NCBI GenBank assembly: GCA_004764695.1
Contig: CM015709.1
Coordinates: forward strand, 1 to 41,662
Reading direction: 5' to 3'
Length of the DNA: 41,662 bases
Source: Schizochytrium sp. TIO01
Lineage: Eukaryota; Sar; Bigyra; Thraustochytrida; Thraustochytriidae
Below are positions 21,243-29,593 of this stretch, piece after piece; position 1 is the stretch's first letter; every line of letters begins with the position of its first letter. The notes beneath the pieces are model-generated. The model searched no databases. It was not told the origin of the DNA and worked only from the letters and a program-made list of their open reading frames with translations. The position numbers and the translations under genes were made by a program.

Positions 21243-21247
21243 TTTAA

Positions 21248-21919
21248 TTAATTAGAATAAGAACACCAAACTTTAACACCAAGCACTCCATAAGGAGTTT
21301 TAGCAAAAGAATGATTTATATCAGTTACTTTTATAAAAGTTTTACGGGACACAGTACCCAAAGACAAAACTATTTTTTTAGACCTATCAGATCCATTTAC
21401 GCGACCTTGCACATTAATTTTTAGACCTACGATTCGAGAATTAGTAGATGAATTAAAAACGCGGGTAATTGTACTAAAACAAACGTCAAGCACTCGACTA
21501 TGACGAGCAGTTTTTTCTAGAAGGGTGACAATAACTTTGGCCACTAGATGACTTACATTAAAACCTTTAGAAGCCAAACTAAAGATAGTTTCAAAAAGTG
21601 ACGATTCAGATGAAACTGCAGACGATTTAATAAAAATGCGAGTTGGAATACCCGCCAAAATAAGCAAAGAAATATGCTTTTCCAAAAGAGATACTGCTTT
21701 CAAAAAAAGAGCTGAAGTATAGCTAGACTTAAATTGAAACAAATCTAGGGTAATGTAACAATAAGAACTATTAAAGTTCAAAGTAGATTTTACAGGCAAA
21801 TAACCCAAAGAAAATAGAGTAGTATCAATAACCTTTGATACCAACAAACCTTTACTAAACCAAAAACTATACGAAAATTTTGTGAATAGAGTATCTGAAA
21901 ATTTAATAGAAGAATACAT
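21248..21919 (-). CDS. rps3: Ribosomal protein S3
   Basis: Small-subunit mRNA-entry protein, 223 aa. The C-terminal domain is well conserved: IVGLKINVQGRVNGSDRSKK, LSLGTVSRKTF and KTPYGVLGVKVW. The N-terminal part is divergent and lacks a clear QK.NP..FR motif. ATG at 21919 lies inside the rps19 frame, so the two overlap by 130 nt. The central insert found in many mitochondrial S3 proteins is absent. Confidence 0.92.
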   Translation of the reverse strand: MYSSIKFSDTLFTKFSYSFWFSKGLLVSKVIDTTLFSLGYLPVKSTLNFNSSYCYITLDLFQFKSSYTSALFLKAVSLLEKHISLLILAGIPTRIFIKSSAVSSESSLFETIFSLASKGFNVSHLVAKVIVTLLEKTARHSRVLDVCFSTITRVFNSSTNSRIVGLKINVQGRVNGSDRSKKIVLSLGTVSRKTFIKVTDINHSFAKTPYGVLGVKVWCSYSN

Positions 21920-22092
21920 TTAGGATATAATTTTTTATTTTTTCGAGGCTTACGAGTGGGTGCGAAACAACCCGCCTTTATACCTACTATAGATTTAATA
22001 ACCAAAACTTCAACGAATTCTTTTCCATTGTGAATCTTAACTACTTTATTAATTTGATTTTCAGAAATATAAGAAGACCTTTCTAGAAACAT
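21790..22092 (-). CDS. rps19: Ribosomal protein S19, N-terminally short, long overlap with rps3
   Basis: Small-subunit head protein. Residues 3-58 fit S19 from its middle onwards: ERSSYISENQINKVVKIHNG, then KEFVEVLVIKSIVGIKAG and FAPTRKPRK. The first 30 or so residues of normal S19 are missing, and only 13 nt separate ATG 22092 from the rpl2 stop. After the normal end the frame stays open for about 42 codons with hydrophobic, low-homology residues, overlapping rps3 by 130 nt to a stop at 21790. Either S19 carries this tail, or another mechanism ends it. Confidence 0.82.
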   Translation of the reverse strand: MFLERSSYISENQINKVVKIHNGKEFVEVLVIKSIVGIKAGCFAPTRKPRKNKKLYPKCILLLNFQILYSQNFRIVFGLVKVCWYQRLLILLYFLWVICL

Positions 22093-22105
22093 TTGAAAAT
22101 TTGAT

Positions 22106-22792
22106 TTATTTTTTTGTCAACCATCCCCAAGGACTTACAGAAGGACGTCCCCCAGAAGACTTACCTTCACCGCCTCCATGTGGATGATCTACAGGATTTA
22201 TAGCAACTCCTCGAACGGTAGGCCTTTTTCCTATCCAACGAGATTGACCTGCTTTAAACAGATTTTTTAGATAAAAACGCTCATTACCTACTTTACCATA
22301 AGAAGCAAATACAAAAGAAGAAACTTTTTTAATAACACCAGAGGACAACCTAATGAAACAAAATTTATCAGATTTTTGAACAAGGGTACAAAAAGAACCT
22401 GCAGACTTTGCATACTTACAGTCAACATCATGTAGAAAAGAACCCAAAGGAAAAGAGGAAACAAAACAACGAGTACCTGGCAAAAGCTCACTATAAGTAA
22501 CATTTGATTGAGAAGAAAAACTAAAAGAGTTACCTACCTCTATACCTGAGGTATTAAGTACAAAAGAGTATAGTTTAGACTCCGAATGTTGAACTAGTGC
22601 AAGGGATACATTACGAAAAGGATCATAGTGAAAACTAATAATTGAATAACTACCAAACGCCTTTTTACTAAGACCTAGCAAACGAAGCTTTTTAGAATGA
22701 CCCCCTCCTTTATGGCGGCATGTAATTTTTCCGGAATTATTCCTCCCAGAATTTTTAGAAATACCTTTTGAAAGAAGTTTAGGAAAACGCAT
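22106..22792 (-). CDS. rpl2: Ribosomal protein L2
   Basis: Large-subunit core protein, 228 aa, shorter than bacterial L2 (about 273). Signatures: SGRNNSGKITCRHKGGGHSK at the N-terminus and GVAINPVDHPHGGGEGKSSG near the C-terminus, including the conserved DHPHGGGEG loop. I chose ATG at 22792 (MRFPKLLSKG); upstream codons in this frame are tatC in another frame. It overlaps tatC by 14 nt. Confidence 0.96.
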   Translation of the reverse strand: MRFPKLLSKGISKNSGRNNSGKITCRHKGGGHSKKLRLLGLSKKAFGSYSIISFHYDPFRNVSLALVQHSESKLYSFVLNTSGIEVGNSFSFSSQSNVTYSELLPGTRCFVSSFPLGSFLHDVDCKYAKSAGSFCTLVQKSDKFCFIRLSSGVIKKVSSFVFASYGKVGNERFYLKNLFKAGQSRWIGKRPTVRGVAINPVDHPHGGGEGKSSGGRPSVSPWGWLTKK

Positions 22793-23504
22793 TAAATAAC
22801 ACTTTAAAATTTTTAAAGAAACATATAAGTAGTAGGACAGCTTCAAAAAACATTGAAAGCACAGCGAAGATGATAACCTGAGTAAGTAGATCTGGGGGAG
22901 ATAGAATCCCACCGCAAATACTAAATATAACATAAAAGTAACGCCTATTATAAAACACAAAACTACTACTAAATGACGTAAAACCAAAAAGGATACTCAG
23001 TAGTACAGGGAAAAAGCTAAATATAAAAACCATCCCAAAATGTAGAAGTATAATAAAGCGTATAAAAAAAGAATAATTAAATATGAAATCAATAGAAAAA
23101 AAGCTCGTCGCTATACTAAACTGAATAAAAAAACACCACAACTTAGGCAAGAAATAAGCAAAACAACTGATACCCGCAAAAAAATAAAGGCTCAAAAAAC
23201 AAAGTAGCAAAAAACGAACCAACCGTTGCTCATGAAGGTACAAAGCGGGTATAAAAAAGCAATAAGCTTGAATCAAAAAAACGACGAGTGAAACAAAAAA
23301 ACCAAAGTAAATACTAAAAATGACATCTGTATTAAACAACTCAAAAGGAGATAGAATAATAAACCTATAAGAATCAATGGATATTGTTACGATATACAAA
23401 AGATTGCTTTTTTTAAAAAAGATAACAAAACTGGTTATAATAAAAGACAGGATAACATAAAACAACCTATATACCAAGTCCTGAATAAAAAATTTATAAA
23501 TCAT
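22779..23504 (-). CDS. tatC: Twin-arginine translocase subunit TatC
   Basis: Multi-spanning membrane receptor of the Tat pathway, also known as mttB or ymf16, 241 aa. Hydrophobic throughout, with SPFELF after the first helix, the PALYLHEQR segment (Glu92), a YNRRYF motif and SPPD at 202-205, followed by Glu221, all in TatC order. I chose ATG at 23504 (MIYKFFIQDL) over a TTG two codons earlier. It is the first gene downstream of the long non-coding region and would be the start of the main transcript if transcription begins there. A likely partner, tatA, lies at 8696-8860. Confidence 0.92.
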   Translation of the reverse strand: MIYKFFIQDLVYRLFYVILSFIITSFVIFFKKSNLLYIVTISIDSYRFIILSPFELFNTDVIFSIYFGFFVSLVVFLIQAYCFFIPALYLHEQRLVRFLLLCFLSLYFFAGISCFAYFLPKLWCFFIQFSIATSFFSIDFIFNYSFFIRFIILLHFGMVFIFSFFPVLLSILFGFTSFSSSFVFYNRRYFYVIFSICGGILSPPDLLTQVIIFAVLSMFFEAVLLLICFFKNFKVLFNAFS

Positions 23505-24850
23505 CCACAAATAGAATTGAATACAAAATACGTATAATAACGATTACTGTAATAAACCAAGCTAACACAAAGGCTAGCCTTGGCTTTCACACACAAGACA
23601 CCCGTAAGGAATTTCATTTAAATGGCATATAATTAGTTTAGATAGATACTCCTTTAAGGCTATCCAACAACAACCTGTTCGATTAATTTGAAACCATCAT
23701 AACTTTCACCCGTCTCTACTCTAACGAAGTATAAATTCGTAGTATAATTCCAGACATACATATAAAGCTGCGCACGAAACTCCACTCAGCTAGCTGCGCA
23801 TTACTAACCAAGCTTTATTTCACTTTATAATGCATACCTTTCTTTTTACCACTCTTTTAAACTCCCTTTTCATAAATACCAAGATTACTAATTAATTAGA
23901 ATTAACAAAATCAATCTAATAAAGCTGCGTCTTCCAACACATAAACTTTCTCTAAACAAAACCGCATAAAATAACCAAAAAAACTACATCCCAAACAGGA
24001 CTCGATACCGTATGGTACTCTTGTCGCTCACAAAGTGAACAACTCACGTAGATAGATCGCCCTATCCGACATCACAAACAAGTAAAAACAACCCTCATAC
24101 AAGCTGCTCCCCTCCTTTTGCTAGAATTCTCCATATAATAAAAGTTACTCTCCTACAAGCATACCGGTGACTACTACATCACACACTCCTCTCCAACTAC
24201 CATGAACTTCTTGACACCCCAACCTTGCAATCCACTTGCCTAGAAAGAATTAGGACAAGCGTCTCGCTCTAGATATAATATAACTCGCGTACCCTCGCGA
24301 CGACTTTCTCAAACTTTCATTCAATAGGTCTAATCCGCATACGAAAATACTACGAATTGGCTAGCAAAGCAGACTTCGTTTCATCACTTTGCCTCGCACT
24401 TGAATTCCATGCCTCAAACAACACTTCCTCCCATACGAGTATGCCAGCTAAGTTATTTCATTCGATCTCACTGCCTTATTAGGGCAAGTGCACTGACACC
24501 ACTCCGGTTCCCCATTACTAGCAAGGAGATATGATCCTTGCCGCAATTCGATAGCATTGAATAAACTACTACCTCTCTAACTACTGCGCGCATTGGCGTG
24601 GGCCACCCTATCTTCATCTTCGTTAGAAATTTTTTTTTAAATCTTTGCTGGTTTTAGGTCTTGTTAAGCCTTATTATAAAGAGTTTATACACTAGTTCAC
24701 TTGAGAAACGCAATACCAACGCATAAGCTGAGAACCTATGCGGCAATCCTTCCTTTTTTCGCGCTTACCATAATGATACCTTCTCATTCAATTAAATTAC
24801 TTATGGTAAACTTTTTCAGCTAAAAAGGCTATTTTAGAAAAACTAGATAC
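23505..24850 (-). other. Non-coding region upstream of tatC
   Basis: About 1.35 kb with no frame I can recognise and no tRNA on either strand. It is less AT-rich than the genes. The minus strand is G-rich and C-poor over much of it. Small inverted repeats occur, for example CCAAGCTA/TAGC-CTTGG (one bulge) at about 23558-23582 and CAAGGA/TCCTTG at about 24521-24540; the octamer GCTGCGCA occurs twice near 23768 and 23792. This region lies immediately 5' of all genes on the coding strand, so it is a reasonable place for a promoter or replication start, but I cannot identify a motif. Confidence 0.5.
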
Positions 24851-25003
24851 TGAAGCCCAGGGGAAGTCGAACCCCCGCTTATGCATCTGAACCTGTTTGA
24901 ACAGTCCAGTAGCGGTCCCAGCTGTATTCTATTACAAGACACTCTCCTCCGTAGCGGCGTGATCTTGCTCTATGTCGAGAATAGTGGGCGAACCTTCGGC
25001 TTC
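24851..25003 (-). ncRNA. Structured RNA closed by a tRNA-like acceptor and T-arm; possible reduced tmRNA
   Basis: A 153-nt segment whose ends pair: GAAGCC at the 5' end with GGCTTC at the 3' end, followed by A. Directly before the 3' strand is a T-arm, GGGGG TTCGACT TCCCC (last pair G-U). After the 5' strand comes GAAGGTTCGCC, resembling the GGxTTCGAC D-loop of tmRNA. Inside, CCCA/TGGG, TATTCT/AGAATA and GACA/TGTC can stack as one interrupted helix. This is the layout of a tmRNA tRNA-like domain. Mitochondrial tmRNAs without an mRNA-like part are known in jakobids and oomycetes. Against it: no G3-U70 pair, and about 40 nt lie between the helix and the T-arm. Confidence 0.4.
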
Positions 25004-25075
25004 TGGAATTAATTATATTACTAATTAAGACGAATATTTATTAAAAACGAATAAGAGGCATTTTACTTTGCCTCA

Positions 25076-25125
25076 GGGTAGAACGGGAATCGAACCCGTT
25101 TTATATACATATACCAAAGCTACCC
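25076..25125 (-). ncRNA. tRNA-like element A, copy 1 (left border of repeats)
   Basis: A 50-nt fold: GGGTAG/CTACCC acceptor, D-like stretch CTTTGGTATATGTATATAAA with GG, and a T-arm ACGGG TTCGATT CCCGT, stacking to 12 bp as in a normal tRNA. No anticodon arm. It stands 5 nt from the first 101-bp unit. Nine further copies lie in the repeats (one in each 345-bp spacer, one at the right border). Confidence 0.6.
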
Positions 25126-25130
25126 ACATT

Positions 25131-28100
25131 AAAACTGGAAGGAGGGGCCAAAGTCCGAAAATCCTCCTTCTATAAGCATGGAGCTAGCCCAAAAACTTCA
25201 AGAACCTCGTGCACGGACCTCCGGTAACAGTAAAACTGGAAGGAGGGGCCAAAGTCCGAAAATCCTCCTTCTATAAGCATGGAGCTAGCCCAAAAACTTC
25301 AAGAACCTCGTGCACGGACCTCCGGTAACAGTAAAACTGGAAGGAGGGGCCAAAGTCCGAAAATCCTCCTTCTATAAGCATGGAGCTAGCCCAAAAACTT
25401 CAAGAACCTCGTGCACGGACCTCCGGTAACAGTAAAACTGGAAGGAGGGGCCAAAGTCCGAAAATCCTCCTTCTATAAGCATGGAGCTAGCCCAAAAACT
25501 TCAAGAACCTCGTGCACGGACCTCCGGTAACAGTAAAACTGGAAGGAGGGGCCAAAGTCCGAAAATCCTCCTTCTATAAGCATGGAGCTAGCCCAAAAAC
25601 TTCAAGAACCTCGTGCACGGACCTCCGGTAACAGTAAAACTGGAAGGAGGGGCCAAAGTCCGAAAATCCTCCTTCTATAAGCATGGAGCTAGCCCAAAAA
25701 CTTCAAGAACCTCGTGCACGGACCTCCGGTAACAGTAAAACTGGAAGGAGGGGCCAAAGTCCGAAAATCCTCCTTCTATAAGCATGGAGCTAGCCCAAAA
25801 ACTTCAAGAACCTCGTGCACGGACCTCCGGTAACAGTAAAACTGGAAGGAGGGGCCAAAGTCCGAAAATCCTCCTTCTATAAGCATGGAGCTAGCCCAAA
25901 AACTTCAAGAACCTCGTGCACGGACCTCCGGTAACAGTAAAACTGGAAGGAGGGGCCAAAGTCCGAAAATCCTCCTTCTATAAGCATGGAGCTAGCCCAA
26001 AAACTTCAAGAACCTCGTGCACGGACCTCCGGTAACAGTAAAACTGGAAGGAGGGGCCAAAGTCCGAAAATCCTCCTTCTATAAGCATGGAGCTAGCCCA
26101 AAAACTTCAAGAACCTCGTGCACGGACCTCCGGTAACAGTAAAACTGGAAGGAGGGGCCAAAGTCCGAAAATCCTCCTTCTATAAGCATGGAGCTAGCCC
26201 AAAAACTTCAAGAACCTCGTGCACGGACCTCCGGTAACAGTAAAACTGGAAGGAGGGGCCAAAGTCCGAAAATCCTCCTTCTATAAGCATGGAGCTAGCC
26301 CAAAAACTTCAAGAACCTCGTGCACGGACCTCCGGTAACAGTAAAACTGGAAGGAGGGGCCAAAGTCCGAAAATCCTCCTTCTATAAGCATGGAGCTAGC
26401 CCAAAAACTTCAAGAACCTCGTGCACGGACCTCCGGTAACAGTAAAACTGGAAGGAGGGGCCAAAGTCCGAAAATCCTCCTTCTATAAGCATGGAGCTAG
26501 CCCAAAAACTTCAAGAACCTCGTGCACGGACCTCCGGTAACAGTAAAACTGGAAGGAGGGGCCAAAGTCCGAAAATCCTCCTTCTATAAGCATGGAGCTA
26601 GCCCAAAAACTTCAAGAACCTCGTGCACGGACCTCCGGTAACAGTAAAACTGGAAGGAGGGGCCAAAGTCCGAAAATCCTCCTTCTATAAGCATGGAGCT
26701 AGCCCAAAAACTTCAAGAACCTCGTGCACGGACCTCCGGTAACAGTAAAACTGGAAGGAGGGGCCAAAGTCCGAAAATCCTCCTTCTATAAGCATGGAGC
26801 TAGCCCAAAAACTTCAAGAACCTCGTGCACGGACCTCCGGTAACAGTAAAACTGGAAGGAGGGGCCAAAGTCCGAAAATCCTCCTTCTATAAGCATGGAG
26901 CTAGCCCAAAAACTTCAAGAACCTCGTGCACGGACCTCCGGTAACAGTAAAACTGGAAGGAGGGGCCAAAGTCCGAAAATCCTCCTTCTATAAGCATGGA
27001 GCTAGCCCAAAAACTTCAAGAACCTCGTGCACGGACCTCCGGTAACAGTAAAACTGGAAGGAGGGGCCAAAGTCCGAAAATCCTCCTTCTATAAGCATGG
27101 AGCTAGCCCAAAAACTTCAAGAACCTCGTGCACGGACCTCCGGTAACAGTAAAACTGGAAGGAGGGGCCAAAGTCCGAAAATCCTCCTTCTATAAGCATG
27201 GAGCTAGCCCAAAAACTTCAAGAACCTCGTGCACGGACCTCCGGTAACAGTAAAACTGGAAGGAGGGGCCAAAGTCCGAAAATCCTCCTTCTATAAGCAT
27301 GGAGCTAGCCCAAAAACTTCAAGAACCTCGTGCACGGACCTCCGGTAACAGTAAAACTGGAAGGAGGGGCCAAAGTCCGAAAATCCTCCTTCTATAAGCA
27401 TGGAGCTAGCCCAAAAACTTCAAGAACCTCGTGCACGGACCTCCGGTAACAGTAAAACTGGAAGGAGGGGCCAAAGTCCGAAAATCCTCCTTCTATAAGC
27501 ATGGAGCTAGCCCAAAAACTTCAAGAACCTCGTGCACGGACCTCCGGTAACAGTAAAACTGGAAGGAGGGGCCAAAGTCCGAAAATCCTCCTTCTATAAG
27601 CATGGAGCTAGCCCAAAAACTTCAAGAACCTCGTGCACGGACCTCCGGTAACAGTAAAACTGGAAGGAGGGGCCAAAGTCCGAAAATCCTCCTTCTATAA
27701 GCATGGAGCTAGCCCAAAAACTTCAAGAACCTCGTGCACGGACCTCCGGTAACAGTAAAACTGGAAGGAGGGGCCAAAGTCCGAAAATCCTCCTTCTATA
27801 AGCATGGAGCTAGCCCAAAAACTTCAAGAACCTCGTGCACGGACCTCCGGTAACAGTAAAACTGGAAGGAGGGGCCAAAGTCCGAAAATCCTCCTTCTAT
27901 AAGCATGGAGCTAGCCCAAAAACTTCAAGAACCTCGTGCACGGACCTCCGGTAACAGTAAAACTGGAAGGAGGGGCCAAAGTCCGAAAATCCTCCTTCTA
28001 TAAGCATGGAGCTAGCCCAAAAACTTCAAGAACCTCGTGCACGGACCTCCGGTAACAGTAAAACTGGAAGGAGGGGCCAAAGTCCGAAAATCCTCCTTCT

Positions 28101-29253
28101 ATAAGCATGGAGCTAGCCCAAAAACTTCAAGAACCTCGTGCACGGACCTCCGGTAACAGTAAAACTGGAAGGAGGGGCCAAAGTCCGAAAATCCTCCTTC
28201 TATAAGCATGGAGCTAGCCCAAAAACTTCAAGAACCTCGTGCACGGACCTCCGGTAACAGTAAAACTGGAAGGAGGGGCCAAAGTCCGAAAATCCTCCTT
28301 CTATAAGCATGGAGCTAGCCCAAAAACTTCAAGAACCTCGTGCACGGACCTCCGGTAACAGTAAAACTGGAAGGAGGGGCCAAAGTCCGAAAATCCTCCT
28401 TCTATAAGCATGGAGCTAGCCCAAAAACTTCAAGAACCTCGTGCACGGACCTCCGGTAACAGTAAAACTGGAAGGAGGGGCCAAAGTCCGAAAATCCTCC
28501 TTCTATAAGCATGGAGCTAGCCCAAAAACTTCAAGAACCTCGTGCACGGACCTCCGGTAACAGTAAAACTGGAAGGAGGGGCCAAAGTCCGAAAATCCTC
28601 CTTCTATAAGCATGGAGCTAGCCCAAAAACTTCAAGAACCTCGTGCACGGACCTCCGGTAACAGTAAAACTGGAAGGAGGGGCCAAAGTCCGAAAATCCT
28701 CCTTCTATAAGCATGGAGCTAGCCCAAAAACTTCAAGAACCTCGTGCACGGACCTCCGGTAACAGTAAAACTGGAAGGAGGGGCCAAAGTCCGAAAATCC
28801 TCCTTCTATAAGCATGGAGCTAGCCCAAAAACTTCAAGAACCTCGTGCACGGACCTCCGGTAACAGTAAAACTGGAAGGAGGGGCCAAAGTCCGAAAATC
28901 CTCCTTCTATAAGCATGGAGCTAGCCCAAAAACTTCAAGAACCTCGTGCACGGACCTCCGGTAACAGTAAAACTGGAAGGAGGGGCCAAAGTCCGAAAAT
29001 CCTCCTTCTATAAGCATGGAGCTAGCCCAAAAACTTCAAGAACCTCGTGCACGGACCTCCGGTAACAGTAAAACTGGAAGGAGGGGCCAAAGTCCGAAAA
29101 TCCTCCTTCTATAAGCATGGAGCTAGCCCAAAAACTTCAAGAACCTCGTGCACGGACCTCCGGTAACAGTAAAACTGGAAGGAGGGGCCAAAGTCCGAAA
29201 ATCCTCCTTCTATAAGCATGGAGCTAGCCCAAAAACTTCAAGAACCTCGTGCA
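25131..29253. repeat. Tandem array of 41 units of 101 bp
   Basis: Units start every 101 bp from 25131; 40 are complete and the last is cut after 83 bp. I see no differences between units on reading, so the array is strongly homogenised. Each unit contains an 8-bp hairpin stem GAAGGAGG/CCTCCTTC, the palindrome CGTGCACG and GCTAGC. 101 is not a multiple of three, and no reading frame stays open. It is not CRISPR: there are no unique spacers. The function is unknown; such repeats are common in diatom mitochondrial genomes. The copy number may depend on assembly. Confidence 0.97.
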
Positions 29254-29351
29254 ACCTAAATTTTATCATTTAAACATATTATTAATCTCTGAATAGGTAT
29301 ATTATTTACATATTCTTCCCCAAACTTCCAAACCCTACTTTCTGTGCGCAA

Positions 29352-29399
29352 CCTCTACACCTCCTCCTCCGTGAACCTGCGTCAGAGGAGGTGTAGAGG
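29352..29399. repeat. 15-bp perfect hairpin in the 345-bp spacer (representative copy)
   Basis: CCTCTACACCTCCTC pairs perfectly with GAGGAGGTGTAGAGG around an 18-nt loop. The same element occurs in all eight spacers, at spacer start +98 to +145. It is the strongest inverted repeat I found in the window. Candidate roles are replication start, recombination site or transcript end; none is shown by the sequence. Confidence 0.8.
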
Positions 29400-29543
29400 A
29401 TAGCTAGAAAGGAGGTACAGTGTCTAAAATGGAAATTAACTCTAGCGTCATCGATATTAACCCCATTTAAACACTTATTCTCTGTAATAGTTAGCTTCTC
29501 ACACTAAGATAGAACAAATAAGAGGCATTTTTACCCTGCCTCA

Positions 29544-29593
29544 GGGTAGAACAGGAATCGAACCCGTTTTATATACATATACCAAAGCTACCC
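29544..29593 (-). ncRNA. tRNA-like element A, spacer copy (representative of eight)
   Basis: Same fold as copy 1 with one base change in the T-stem, giving ACGGG TTCGATT CCTGT: a G-C pair has become G-U, so the stem is kept. The eight spacer copies look identical to each other. Each lies 5 nt before the first 101-bp unit of its block. Confidence 0.55.

Noticed and set aside
23505-25070. 5S rRNA gene in the non-coding region
   Set aside because: I found no sequence with the conserved 5S loop motifs and pairing; a permuted or very divergent form cannot be excluded without a covariance search.
25141-25180. Plus-strand GGAGGGGCCAAAGTCCG in each 101-bp unit, similar to the first conserved region of RNase P RNA
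   Set aside because: It is on the opposite strand to all genes, is repeated more than 80 times, and no matching second conserved region or P4 partner is visible.
25131-29253. Regular 101-bp repeats considered as a CRISPR array
   Set aside because: The whole period is repeated without any unique spacer, there are no cas genes, and the context is mitochondrial.
29410-29418. AAAGGAGGT in the 345-bp spacer, resembling a Shine-Dalgarno sequence
   Set aside because: No open frame follows on that strand, and the GGAGG theme is part of the repeat hairpins.
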